This document shows, one piece after another, positions 32,873-42,145 of a DNA stretch of 64,000 bases. Below the pieces are notes generated by a model. That model searched no databases. It saw only the letters and a list, made by a program, of their open reading frames with translations, and was not told the origin of the DNA. The stretch is from Phaeobacter piscinae (GTDB lineage Bacteria; Pseudomonadota; Alphaproteobacteria; Rhodobacterales; Rhodobacteraceae). A program made the translations under genes and the position numbers. How positions within the stretch are numbered: position 1 is the stretch's first letter; the number at the start of each line of letters is the position of its first letter. The stretch is taken from NCBI RefSeq assembly GCF_002407245.1, contig NZ_CP010681.1, positions 3,175,001-3,239,000 of the forward strand, in the 5' to 3' direction.

Positions 32873-34015
32873 ATGACAATCCATTGGTGCGGCACCGGCC
32901 TGTCCGCAATTCCCGGCCTGCGCCGCCTGCTTGAGGCCGGTCATGATGTCGCGGTCTGGAACCGCACACCCGACAAGGCGCGCGAAGCGATTGGCGATCT
33001 GACCAGCAACATCCACAGCTTCAGCCTGGCCAACCTCGGCCAGATGCTGAGCCCCAAGGACGTGATCGTGTCGATGCTTCCCGGCGACTGGCATGTGCCT
33101 CTGGCGGAGCTGGCGATTGAGCATGGCGCGCATTTCGTGTCCTCCTCCTACATTGCGCCGGAGATGCGTGCCCTGGACCAAAAGGCCAAAGATGCAGGCG
33201 TCTGCCTGATCAATGAGGTTGGTCTCGATCCCGGTATTGATCACCTGATGGCCCATGCGCTGGTGGCGGACTACAAGGCCTCGGACGCCTTCGATGCGGC
33301 AAATGAAATCAGCTTCATCTCCTACTGCGGCGGCATCCCCAAGACACCGAACCCGTTCCGCTACAAGTTCAGCTGGTCGCCGCTCGGCGTGCTGAAGGCG
33401 CTGCGCTCTCCATCGAAATCGATCCGCGATTTCAAAGAACTGGATGTCGCGCGCCCTTGGGATGCAATCTCATCTTATGCAGCACCGCTGCCCACAGCGG
33501 AGAGTTTCGAGGTCTACCCAAACCGCGACTCCCTCCCCTTCATGGCGCAGTATGAATTCGGTGACGACTGGAAGGTGAAGGACTTCGTCCGCGGCACCCT
33601 GCGCCTCAATGGCTGGGCTGAGGCCTGGGCGGATGTCTTCAAGGAAGTCGAAACCCTCGAAGGCGCCGAAGGGGACGCCCGGCTCAAGGACATGTCGGAT
33701 CAATTCTGGACCGAAAACGCCTATGCCGAAGGTGAGGCAGACCGCGTCGTGCTTTGCGTTGGCCTCAAGGCTGAAAAAGACGGCTCGGAGGTCTGGCACA
33801 AAACCTACGTCATGGATGCCTGGGGGGATGAACGCGGCACCGCGATGGCGCGTCTGGTGTCTTATCCCGTGTCCTTTGCCATTGAGGCGGCGATGAACAG
33901 CAAAATCGCGCCCGGCGTCAGCGCCGCCCCCAGCGATCCTGCATTGGTGGATCAATGGATGACCAAGATCGGTGAACTGGCTCAGCACCTTGAGGTTGTC
34001 GACAACAAGGCCTGA
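32873..34015 (+). CDS. Saccharopine dehydrogenase (glutamate-forming) family protein
   Basis: This 380-residue LYS9-type protein has an N-terminal Rossmann fold (ihwcGtGlSAIPGLRRLLE), the motif NEVGLDPGIDHLMAH, and PNPFRYKFSWSP, typical of saccharopine reductase. It converts saccharopine to L-glutamate and 2-aminoadipate semialdehyde. With the preceding gene it completes the saccharopine route of lysine catabolism. The semialdehyde would then be oxidised by a dehydrogenase not found next door. Stop is followed by a stem-loop. Confidence 0.9.
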   Translation: MTIHWCGTGLSAIPGLRRLLEAGHDVAVWNRTPDKAREAIGDLTSNIHSFSLANLGQMLSPKDVIVSMLPGDWHVPLAELAIEHGAHFVSSSYIAPEMRALDQKAKDAGVCLINEVGLDPGIDHLMAHALVADYKASDAFDAANEISFISYCGGIPKTPNPFRYKFSWSPLGVLKALRSPSKSIRDFKELDVARPWDAISSYAAPLPTAESFEVYPNRDSLPFMAQYEFGDDWKVKDFVRGTLRLNGWAEAWADVFKEVETLEGAEGDARLKDMSDQFWTENAYAEGEADRVVLCVGLKAEKDGSEVWHKTYVMDAWGDERGTAMARLVSYPVSFAIEAAMNSKIAPGVSAAPSDPALVDQWMTKIGELAQHLEVVDNKA

Positions 34016-34063
34016 GGTATCCCGCTGTTAGGGGCAGCGCCCCGGCAGAGAGACACATCATGC

Positions 34064-34090
34064 GGGCGCCGGTTACCGGCGCCCTTCTGC
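34064..34090 (+). terminator. Probable terminator of the saccharopine operon
   Basis: Near-perfect inverted repeat GGGCGCCGG / CCGGCGCCC around TTA, then TTCTGC. The stem is very stable but the U-tract is short, so termination strength is uncertain. Confidence 0.55.
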
Positions 34091-34163
34091 ATCAGGCCCC
34101 ACAGATCAGAGGCAAGCTGAACGGGTCAGCCGACTGTGTTAGGCGTCTTTGCTAGCGATCCAG

Positions 34164-34487
34164 CTAGCGCCCGATGACATCCTCTTCGACGCCCTGCACA
34201 TCAATCCCCAGCGCATCCAAACCGGCCTCCAGATTGTCCGCCAGATGCGGTGTGCCGATCAGGTAATCAGCAGTTGGGGTGGTCGCCTCCTGCCGGGCGG
34301 TGGCGATGGCCTCGTCCAGATCACCGGCCTCGAAACTGCCGCGACCGATCCACATGATCGCCACCAACTCGGCCTGTTCATCTTCGCCCATCCGGTCAAT
34401 GAACGCCCTGAGTTCACCTTCGGCGCGGGTCAGCTCTCGGGCCATCAGGGCCACCTGCGCCACCTTGCGGGTACTGATCTCAAGCAT
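34164..34487 (-). CDS. DUF3775-family protein
   Basis: From ATG 34487 it has 107 residues; CGGAGG lies nine bases upstream. It begins MLEISTRKVAQVALMARELTR and contains the region VAIMWIGRGSFEAGDLDEAIATA, characteristic of DUF3775, short alphaproteobacterial proteins of unknown function. The region is helical and acidic without transmembrane segments. It is the only gene between the convergent saccharopine operon and the cyclase. Confidence 0.72.
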   Translation of the reverse strand: MLEISTRKVAQVALMARELTRAEGELRAFIDRMGEDEQAELVAIMWIGRGSFEAGDLDEAIATARQEATTPTADYLIGTPHLADNLEAGLDALGIDVQGVEEDVIGR

Positions 34488-34586
34488 GGCGATTGTCCTC
34501 CGTTGTCCGCGCTTGCAACAGGGATCTAAGCCACATTTGTCGCCACCGTCCTTGATCTGAGGCAAAGACCGCAGCAAAGGCCCCGA

Positions 34587-35888
34587 TCAGCCCTCTCTGC
34601 CGTAGATCTCAATCACCTTGCTGCGCCCACGCAGGGTGACCGGCGGCAGGGACACCCAGCGTTGGCGGGCGGGTTCGACCCCTGCCACCGTCAGTGTAAC
34701 GGCAGAGGCAATGATGATCTGTGGCACTGTCTTGCTGTGTTGCTCCAGCCTTGACGCCGTGTTCACCGCATCCCCAAAGACCGAATATTCCAACCGCGCC
34801 GCATTGCCCACGACGCCGGAAAACACCTCGCCTGCGTGGACGCCGATGCCGATCTCGACCACCGGCTCCCCGGCTGCTACCCGTCGGTCCGACCAGCGGT
34901 GAATCGCCTCGCAGAGCGTCGCCGCACAAGCCAATGCCCGGGCGGCACCATTGGGGCCACCCATTGCGACCGGTGCATCATCAAACAGCAGCATCGCGGC
35001 ATCGCCCATGTATTTGTCAATCATGCCGTCATGACGCGCTGCGCTGTCCTCGACCTCATTGCGGAAAGCGGTGATGAAATCTCCGACTTCTTGCGGGTCA
35101 CGGGTTTCCGACCACCGGGTAAAGCCACGAATATCGACAAACATCACCGCCATCGGCTGCCGCTGACCTTGCTGCAGCGCCGACAACCCGCCATCCGCCA
35201 GCTGATCGGCCACCTGCGCCGGCAGGTAGCGGGTCAGATTGGCGCGCGCATCAGCCGCCTCCAACTCGCGGTAGAACAGCCGCCGCATGCGCGCCGCCGC
35301 CAGCACCATGACCAGACCCGCAAGGAGGATCATCGTCAACTTCATCACATTAGCCGGGGTATCCAGCACGCTGTGCAAGATCCCAAGCTGCCCGCCATCA
35401 AACCGGCCATCCGGCCAGAATATCAACGCGCCCAACCCGCCACTGAGCAGCACCGTTGTATAAAGCTGCAGGCGCGGGTCCATCCGCATCACACCATAAG
35501 CCAGCACCAGCGGCACCAGCCAGGCCGGCGGCAACAGCAACGCCACCCCGCCGGGATAACTGCTGTTTTCTAGGCTGAACCAGACATTGAAAAGAAGGAA
35601 ACCGCAATCAGCCGTCACGCTGAACCACGACATCCAGGGCCGGAACCATCCGAGCGTGGTCGCGGCAAAGGTCACCACCCCCAGCATCAGATAGGCAAAC
35701 ATCGTCAGCACGGCGAACAACAGCTGGCGATGCAGAAACGGGGCCAATGTGCTGAAATCCAACCCGGCCACGGTGAGCACGAAGACCGTCAAAAGCCCCA
35801 ATGTCACAGCGATACGGAGGACCGAAACCAACCGCTCTGCTGCGATTGAGGCATTGGTCAGCAGGGGCGCGATTGTGGTCTGCTGCAT
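34587..35888 (-). CDS. Class III adenylate cyclase, membrane-bound
   Basis: This 433-residue protein has about six transmembrane helices in the first 200 residues, then a class III cyclase domain. Metal-binding aspartates are in MFVDIRGFTRW and KYMGDAAMLLF; substrate-recognition Lys is in MIDKYMGD, and the transition-state Asn/Arg in FGDAVNTASRLEQ. The Lys/Asp combination favours ATP, giving cAMP. It is the last gene of mutL-rmuC-cyclase: its ATG overlaps the rmuC stop (TGATG). The cAMP signal's input is probably sensed by the membrane part, of unknown ligand. Confidence 0.9.
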   Translation of the reverse strand: MQQTTIAPLLTNASIAAERLVSVLRIAVTLGLLTVFVLTVAGLDFSTLAPFLHRQLLFAVLTMFAYLMLGVVTFAATTLGWFRPWMSWFSVTADCGFLLFNVWFSLENSSYPGGVALLLPPAWLVPLVLAYGVMRMDPRLQLYTTVLLSGGLGALIFWPDGRFDGGQLGILHSVLDTPANVMKLTMILLAGLVMVLAAARMRRLFYRELEAADARANLTRYLPAQVADQLADGGLSALQQGQRQPMAVMFVDIRGFTRWSETRDPQEVGDFITAFRNEVEDSAARHDGMIDKYMGDAAMLLFDDAPVAMGGPNGAARALACAATLCEAIHRWSDRRVAAGEPVVEIGIGVHAGEVFSGVVGNAARLEYSVFGDAVNTASRLEQHSKTVPQIIIASAVTLTVAGVEPARQRWVSLPPVTLRGRSKVIEIYGREG

Positions 35889-37117
35889 CAGCTCTCGGGC
35901 CGCCCCAGCGGAACGACATTGGCCGGATCACCGGGCTGGCCGATCCCTGCCGACGGTGCTGCGATTTCCTCAAAGTCGAAGTTGTCCAGCCGCTGCGCCC
36001 GCCGTCCGGCCTTGTCGGCGCTGATCTTGATCTCTGCAATATCCTTGGCCGCCATGCCAAAATGCCGGTCCAGATTGCCGACCCGGTCGCCCAGGCGCTC
36101 CACATCCTTGTGCAAATGCGCCAGCTCGCTGCGGATTGCCCCGGCCTGTTCCCGCATCCGGGCATCTTTCAGGATGGCACGCATCGTATTCAGCGTTGCC
36201 ATGCAGGTCGTCGGAGAGACGATCCAGACCTTTGCGGAGAAGCCCTCCCGTACAATATCAGAGAAATTGGCATGCAGCTCGGCATAGACCGCCTCAGACG
36301 GCAGGAACATCAGCGCGCCATCTGCGGTCTCGCCGTCCAGAATGTACTTCTCCGAAATGGCCCGAATGTGGGCACGCAACGCAGCCTTCAGCTGGCGCGC
36401 CGCACTGGCGCGCTGCTCCTGTGTTTCCGCGTTGCGCAGCGCCTCATAGGGTTCCAGAGGGAACTTGCTGTCGATCACAATCGGGCCGGGTGGATTGGGC
36501 AGGTGGATCAGACAATCGGCGCGCTTGCCGTTGCTCAGGGTATGTTGAAACGCATAGCTGTCAGCGGGCAGCGCCTTGGAGACGATATCATTGAGCTGGA
36601 TCTCACCAAACGCGCCACGCGTCTGCTTGTTTGCCAGAATATCCTGAAGCCCCAGAACATCCCCGGACAGTTTGGTGATATTGTCCTGCGCCTTGTCGAT
36701 CACCGCCAGCCGCTCTTGCAACTGGGTCAGCGAGGTTACTGTGCGTTTGGTGGATCCATGCAGGCTCTCCTGCAGGCGTTCCTGCATATCCGCGAGGGCG
36801 CGCGCCTGTCGCAAAGCGTTATCTGACAGGCGATCATTGACCTGCTGCTGCACCGCGCTGAGCCGGGTCTCCACCGTCTGGATCATCTGCACCTGCGCAT
36901 TGGCCTGCGCGTCCGAGACATGTTGCACGCCGCCGCGCAGCTGCTGAACACTTTGCCCCAGATGGGCCATCTGCTGTGCAATCGGCGCAATGCTCTGGGC
37001 GGCGCGGGCATTGGCGCGCAGCATCATGAGGAGAACCAGCAGCACGAGGCCACCCAGTCCCAGCAGCGCGAGAGTCTGCGGGTCTGCGGTCTGCAGAAAC
37101 AGCGCGATGGTCTCCAT
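35888..37117 (-). CDS. rmuC: RmuC-like DNA recombination protein
   Basis: Starting at the ATG overlapping the mutL stop (TGATG), it has 409 residues. A single N-terminal hydrophobic helix (about 14-32) is followed by a long coiled-coil (about 40-150) and the RmuC nuclease-like domain (RGAFGEIQLNDIVS, DCLIHLPNPPGPIVIDSKFPLEPYEAL, FLPSEAVYAELH). RmuC limits rearrangements at inverted repeats in E. coli; biochemical activity is not settled. Co-transcription with mutL fits a shared role in genome integrity. Confidence 0.93.
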   Translation of the reverse strand: METIALFLQTADPQTLALLGLGGLVLLVLLMMLRANARAAQSIAPIAQQMAHLGQSVQQLRGGVQHVSDAQANAQVQMIQTVETRLSAVQQQVNDRLSDNALRQARALADMQERLQESLHGSTKRTVTSLTQLQERLAVIDKAQDNITKLSGDVLGLQDILANKQTRGAFGEIQLNDIVSKALPADSYAFQHTLSNGKRADCLIHLPNPPGPIVIDSKFPLEPYEALRNAETQEQRASAARQLKAALRAHIRAISEKYILDGETADGALMFLPSEAVYAELHANFSDIVREGFSAKVWIVSPTTCMATLNTMRAILKDARMREQAGAIRSELAHLHKDVERLGDRVGNLDRHFGMAAKDIAEIKISADKAGRRAQRLDNFDFEEIAAPSAGIGQPGDPANVVPLGRPES

Positions 37118-39069
37118 CAACTGCGTCCAAACAGGCGTTCGATGTCGGCCAGTTTCAGCTCAACATAGGTGGGGCGGCCATGGTTGCACTGGCCCGAATG
37201 CGGCGTGGCCTCCATTTCGCGCAGCAGCGCATTCATCTCCTCGCCCCGCATCCAGCGCCCGGAGCGGATGGATCCATGGCAGGCGACACGGCTGAGGATG
37301 GCTTCGATCTTGGCCTGAACCAGCTGGCTTTCGCCCTGATCATCCAACTCATCCAGAATGTCGCGCACCATTGCTTCGGCATTCACGGTCCCCAGAATGG
37401 CCGGTGTTTCCCGCACCGCAATGGCGCCACCGCCAAAGGCCTCGATCCCGAGGCCAAAGCGGGCGAGGTCCTCTGCAACCGCCAGAATACGGGCACAATC
37501 GCCCTCGCTGAGCTCCACAATCTCGGGGATCAGCAGGGCCTGCGCGGCCACGCCTGTTTCCGCCATCTGGCGTTTCAGTTTTTCATAGACCAGCCGCTCA
37601 TGGGCGGCGTGCTGATCGACGATGACCATCCCGTCGGCAGTCTGGGCGATAATGTAGTTTTCATGCACCTGCCCGCGCGCGGCGCCAAGCGGCAGTTGCT
37701 CGGCCCCGGGTGCGGAGGTCTCGGATCTCTCCAAAGGCTGACCCGGGGCCATGTCCGGGCTCTGGCGCTCCGGCGTTTCTGTCACCCGGCCACTATAGGC
37801 CTGTGCCAATTCGGCGAATCCTGATGAGGGCGGCACCTCGCCGCCAAAGGGGCGCGTCTGGTCCGGCGCCTGCGCCGCATAAGAGAGGCTCCGCGCGCCC
37901 AATGAAGGGCGGTCCATCTGGTAGATCCGTGGTGCCCCATCCGCGCCCGGCTGGCTGGCCATGGGTTCGGGGCGCATTGCACCCAGTGTGGCGCCAGCCA
38001 CCGTGCTGGAGGCGCGGTGACCGGCTTCAGCCAGCCCATGGCGCAGCGCGGAGACAATCAAACCGCGCGCCACACCTGGATCCCGAAACCGGACCTCGGA
38101 TTTGGCGGGATGCACGTTCACATCCACCAGCGTCGGATCACAGTCCAGAAACAACGCCGCCGCCGGATGGCGGTCCCGGCTGAGGAAATCGAAATAGGCC
38201 GCCCTGAGAGCGCCGGTCAGCATCTTGTCCTTGACCGGTCGCGTGTTCACAAACAGGAACTGCGCCACCGCCGCCCCGCGCGAATAGGTGGGCAACGCCG
38301 CATAGCCAAAGAGCCGCACACCGTCGCGGGTGGCGTCAATCTTCAGCGCGTTCTCTGCAAATTCCCGGCCAAGCACCGTCGCCAACCGCCCGTGCAGCGC
38401 ATCAAAAAGATCGCCAGTCAGGGGATCGGCGCGGAAGGTCACGCGCCCCTCCCCGCCACCGGACACATCGCGCAGGGTGAACCCCACTGAGGGTTCCGCC
38501 ATGGCCAGACGCTTGATCACATCGCCGATGGCTTGCGTTTCGGCCCGGTCGCTGCGCATGAACTTCAACCGGGCTGGGGTCGCGTAGAACAGATCCCGCA
38601 GCTCCACCACCGTACCGGCCCGCAAGGCCGCCGGTTTGACCGGTTCCATCCGCCCGCCGGCGACACGGATCTGGGCGGCGTCCTGATCCTTGGCACGACT
38701 GGTGATACTCAGCCGTCCGACCGCACCAAGGGAAGGCAGCGCCTCACCGCGAAAGCCAAAGGTATGGATGTTCAGCAGATCGGAGCCGTCGATCTTGGAG
38801 GTGGCGTGACGGGACAACGCCAGCGGCAGATCCGCAGGCGACATACCGCAACCATCATCGCTCACCCGGATCAGCGTCTTGCCGCCATCCGCGATGTCGA
38901 TGGTGATCCGCGTCGCCCCCGCATCAATGGCGTTCTCCACCAATTCCTTCACCGCCGAGGCGGGGCGTTCCACCACCTCGCCTGCCGCGATGCGATTGAT
39001 GGCGCTGTCGTCGAGCTGCCGGATAACCGGTTGAGAGATGCCGCTGATTTGGGGGTCTGCTTGTGCCAT
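37117..39069 (-). CDS. mutL: DNA mismatch repair protein MutL
   Basis: This 650-residue MutL has the N-terminal GHKL ATPase: ENAIDAGATRITI, DDGCGM, HTFGFRGEALPSLG and the later TGARKR-type loop region. A variable linker (about 350-470, Pro/Gln/Ser-rich) follows. The C-terminal dimerisation domain carries DQHAAHERLVYE at about residue 485, matching the DQHAx2Ex4E endonuclease motif, so this MutL is predicted to nick DNA, as in most bacteria without MutH. It leads the mutL-rmuC-cyclase operon. Confidence 0.96.
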   Translation of the reverse strand: MAQADPQISGISQPVIRQLDDSAINRIAAGEVVERPASAVKELVENAIDAGATRITIDIADGGKTLIRVSDDGCGMSPADLPLALSRHATSKIDGSDLLNIHTFGFRGEALPSLGAVGRLSITSRAKDQDAAQIRVAGGRMEPVKPAALRAGTVVELRDLFYATPARLKFMRSDRAETQAIGDVIKRLAMAEPSVGFTLRDVSGGGEGRVTFRADPLTGDLFDALHGRLATVLGREFAENALKIDATRDGVRLFGYAALPTYSRGAAVAQFLFVNTRPVKDKMLTGALRAAYFDFLSRDRHPAAALFLDCDPTLVDVNVHPAKSEVRFRDPGVARGLIVSALRHGLAEAGHRASSTVAGATLGAMRPEPMASQPGADGAPRIYQMDRPSLGARSLSYAAQAPDQTRPFGGEVPPSSGFAELAQAYSGRVTETPERQSPDMAPGQPLERSETSAPGAEQLPLGAARGQVHENYIIAQTADGMVIVDQHAAHERLVYEKLKRQMAETGVAAQALLIPEIVELSEGDCARILAVAEDLARFGLGIEAFGGGAIAVRETPAILGTVNAEAMVRDILDELDDQGESQLVQAKIEAILSRVACHGSIRSGRWMRGEEMNALLREMEATPHSGQCNHGRPTYVELKLADIERLFGRS

Positions 39070-39147
39070 GCCGCAATATTTAGCATGGCATTGCGCGATT
39101 CTTCCAGCCGCAATCCTCGCGGCTGGACACTGTCAGTGGTACGAAAA

Positions 39148-40077
39148 TCAGATGCCTGCGGGTGCTCCGGCTCGGTGTCGGCACGGCCCAAACCGCGCTG
39201 CGATGGCCAGTAACAGACCCGAAACTGTCGCGATCATCCCCGCTGCGCTGACCGCATCGGTCGCGCCAAGCCACAGCGGACCATATCCCGCCAGCACATA
39301 GCCGAGCACAGCGGACACAACCGCAAAGGCAACGCTCCAACCCAGTTGCCCTTCGAGGCGGTTAGACATCATCCGCGCCGCCGCAGGCGGACAGATGAAC
39401 ATCGCAATCACGATGATCGATCCCACCGCATCAAAGGCGGCGACGGCGGCAATAGCGGCGGTGATCACCAGCCCCAATCCCAAAAGGTTGGTGCGAATGC
39501 CAAGGGTCCGGGCAAAGCCCTCGTCAAAGGTCGAGATCTTGAGCGACCGCCAAAACAGAGCAATGAAAAGAATGACACCAATCAGGGTCAGTGCCATGCG
39601 CGGCAGCTCGGCCGGCAGATAGCTGAGTGCCACCGGATCCAGCAGCGAGGCCCAGCCGGTGGCATCCAGCCAGATCAGGCTTTCGAGATTGCCATAAAGC
39701 GCATGCTCCACATCCAGATGCACCGTCGATGTGTCGGTCTGCTCCAGCAGCAGGACACCACCTGCAAACATGGTGGTGAAAACAACGCCCATCGCCGCCC
39801 CCGGCTCAATCCGGCCAAGGCGCCGGATCAGCTCAATCAGGATCACCGCAGCGATGGCCGCCCCAGCCGCGCCCAGCATCATCGGCCCGGCGGCGATTAC
39901 CCCGGTCAGCAGGAAGGCCACCACAATGCCCGGCAGGACCACATGGCTGATGGCATCGCCGATCAGCGCCTGGCGACGCAGCAGCAGGAAGTTGCCGGGC
40001 AGCGCGCAGGCCACGGCTGCAAAAATTCCGATCAGCAGCGGCGTCAGCGACAGGGGGACAAATTCAGCGCCATTCAT
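39148..40077 (-). CDS. sitD: Metal ABC transporter permease (SitD-like)
   Basis: This 309-residue permease of the ABC-3 family has about eight to nine helices (FLLLRRQALIGDAISHVVLPG, VFTTMFAGGVLLL, FDEGFARTLGIRTN). It is the second permease for Mn/Fe import; its ATG overlaps the sitC stop by four bases. The symbol is by operon analogy. Confidence 0.88.
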   Translation of the reverse strand: MNGAEFVPLSLTPLLIGIFAAVACALPGNFLLLRRQALIGDAISHVVLPGIVVAFLLTGVIAAGPMMLGAAGAAIAAVILIELIRRLGRIEPGAAMGVVFTTMFAGGVLLLEQTDTSTVHLDVEHALYGNLESLIWLDATGWASLLDPVALSYLPAELPRMALTLIGVILFIALFWRSLKISTFDEGFARTLGIRTNLLGLGLVITAAIAAVAAFDAVGSIIVIAMFICPPAAARMMSNRLEGQLGWSVAFAVVSAVLGYVLAGYGPLWLGATDAVSAAGMIATVSGLLLAIAARFGPCRHRAGAPAGI

Positions 40078-41279
40078 GCCGGAACCTCGCGGGGGCCGCC
40101 GATGCGGCGGTCAATTTCAGAAATCTGATCCTCGGTCAGGACCGTCTCAATCTCGCGCAGCCCATCATAGAGCGCGGCTGCCGCTTCATGGGTCTGATCG
40201 CTGCGGACCAGTGCCCAGCGATGTTCATCCCGCAAGGCCTTGGCGGCACGGGCCCGGCCTTTTTCCGTGGGCACACCATCCGCGCGCAGCAACCCGCGCT
40301 GACGCAGCAGCCGCAGGGTCAGTGGCTCATAGATCACCTGATCCTGCGCCAGCGCCAGCAATCCCTGCCGCAGATGGACCCGGCGCTGAAACCGCAGATG
40401 GCGCAACACAGCGGCAAGCACGCCACGATTGGGGGCCAGCAGAAGCGACAGCGCAAAGAGGCCAAAACTCATCAACACAATGATCGGACCGGTGGGCAGA
40501 TTGGGCGCCGAGGCCGAGACCGCTGCCCCAAGATAGGCCGATAGCCCTCCGGCCACTCCGGCCAGCAGCACCACCATATCGGATCGCTCGGTCCAGAACC
40601 GGGCGGTGACAGCCGGGATGATCAGCAATGCCACGATCAGGATCAGACCGACGATCTTCAGCCCGACAACGGTGACGGCCATCACCAGTCCCATCATCAT
40701 CATATCGATCCGCGACACGGAAATGCCCCGCGCCGCTGCGTATTCAGGGTCAAATGCAACCAGCGTCATCGGACGCCTGAGCAGCAGGATCAGCAGCAAT
40801 GTGGCCGCACCACCGCCAGCGATCACCAGCGCATCATTCCACAGCATGCCCGCAGTGGAACCGAGCAGAAACCCCTCCAACCCGGCCTGACGGCCCACGC
40901 CAAGCGTCTGAATCACGGTCAGGATCACGATGCCGAACCCGAAGAACACCGACAGCACCGCGCCAATCGCGGCATCCTCGGCCAGGCGGGTGCGCCGCGT
41001 GAGCCAGTTGAGGCACCAGAGCCCCGCCATCGCCGAAAGAGCCGATCCGGCCAGCAGACCAGCCAGATTGCGCCCATCCCCGCCAAGCGCGACCATGACA
41101 AGAAAGGCCAGACCAACACCGGGCAGTGTGGCATGGCTGATGGCGTCGCTGACAAGCGCCCGTTTGCGCAGGAACAGGAAGGTGCCGGTGATCCCGGAAG
41201 AAATTCCAAGCAGCGTCGCGCCAATGGCCACCAGCGTGGCGTTATAGCCCATCTGCAACAGCAGAGCGTCCCACAGCAT
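40074..41279 (-). CDS. sitC: Metal ABC transporter permease with DtxR-like C-terminal extension (SitC-like)
   Basis: This 401-residue protein has an ABC-3 permease part for about 285 residues (FLFLRKRALVSDAISHATLPG, FDPEYAAARGIS) with about eight helices. It is followed by about 110 extra residues: a winged-helix-like segment (PLTLRLLRQRGLLRADGVPTEKGRARAAKALRDEHRW), then an acidic helical end. This resembles the dimerisation region of DtxR/MntR iron-dependent regulators without an obvious metal-binding set. The fusion recurs in some Mn/Fe transporters, but its role is not known. ATG overlaps the ATPase stop. Confidence 0.87.
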   Translation of the reverse strand: MLWDALLLQMGYNATLVAIGATLLGISSGITGTFLFLRKRALVSDAISHATLPGVGLAFLVMVALGGDGRNLAGLLAGSALSAMAGLWCLNWLTRRTRLAEDAAIGAVLSVFFGFGIVILTVIQTLGVGRQAGLEGFLLGSTAGMLWNDALVIAGGGAATLLLILLLRRPMTLVAFDPEYAAARGISVSRIDMMMMGLVMAVTVVGLKIVGLILIVALLIIPAVTARFWTERSDMVVLLAGVAGGLSAYLGAAVSASAPNLPTGPIIVLMSFGLFALSLLLAPNRGVLAAVLRHLRFQRRVHLRQGLLALAQDQVIYEPLTLRLLRQRGLLRADGVPTEKGRARAAKALRDEHRWALVRSDQTHEAAAALYDGLREIETVLTEDQISEIDRRIGGPREVPA

Positions 41280-42145
41280 CAGAGCGCCCCACCGGTCTGC
41301 GGGCGCCGCGACGCCGGTGCTGTGGCCAGTTGATCGACCTGCGCCGTAGCAAGCCGTCCGCCATAAGCGCTTTGCAGTGTTTGTGGGGTAAAGGCCTGCG
41401 CCACCGGACCTTCGGCCACTTTGCGGGTGTTGATCAGGAACACATTGTCAAAATACTCCGCCACTGTGGCGAGGTCGTGATGGACCACAACCACGGTCTT
41501 GCCATCTGCACGCAGCTGTTTCAGCACGGCGATGATGGCCTTTTCGGTCGCTGCATCCACGCCTGCAAACGGTTCATCCAGCAGGTAGAGATCCGCCCCC
41601 TGCGCCAAGGCCCTCGCCAGAAAGACCCGCTGCTGCTGACCGCCAGAGAGCTGGCCGATCTGGCGGGTGGCAAAATCGCCCATCCCGACCCGGTCCAGAC
41701 AAGCCTGTGCGGCCGTCCGGTGGCGGCCGGTGATCCGTCCCAGAAGACCCAGCTCGCGGTAGAGGCCCATCATGACCACATCAATCACCCGCGTCGGGAA
41801 ATCCCAGTCCACGCTGGCGCGTTGTGGCACATAAGCGATACGGCCACGCTGACTGTCCAGCGGTTTGCCAAAGACCTGCACCCGCCCCGAGACGGGCGGC
41901 ACAATGCCAAGTGCCGCCTTCAGTAGCGTTGATTTGCCAGCGCCATTGGGACCGATGATAGCGGTCATCCGACCCGGCTCCACCGTCATATCAACTGAGA
42001 AGACAGCGGGTTTCTCACCGTAGGTGACAGTCAGGCCGCGAATGGCCAGCGGCGATTGTTCAATGTGTTCACGGCTCTCAGCTGCGCCAGCAGGTGCGCC
42101 ATTTTCACGGGCCAATTCCACAGTCATCTCACTCGGTCCTATCAA
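41279..42145 (-). CDS. sitB: Metal ABC transporter ATP-binding protein (SitB-like)
   Basis: This 288-residue ATPase has Walker A GPNGAGKST, Q-loop PQRASVDWDFP, signature LSGGQQQR, Walker B LYLLDEPFAGVD and switch His VVHHDL. It is typical of the Mn/Zn/Fe ABC-3 importers. The first ~25 residues are a variable extension. Coupled by overlaps on both sides (42142-42145 and 41279). Confidence 0.92.
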   Translation of the reverse strand: MIGPSEMTVELARENGAPAGAAESREHIEQSPLAIRGLTVTYGEKPAVFSVDMTVEPGRMTAIIGPNGAGKSTLLKAALGIVPPVSGRVQVFGKPLDSQRGRIAYVPQRASVDWDFPTRVIDVVMMGLYRELGLLGRITGRHRTAAQACLDRVGMGDFATRQIGQLSGGQQQRVFLARALAQGADLYLLDEPFAGVDAATEKAIIAVLKQLRADGKTVVVVHHDLATVAEYFDNVFLINTRKVAEGPVAQAFTPQTLQSAYGGRLATAQVDQLATAPASRRPQTGGAL

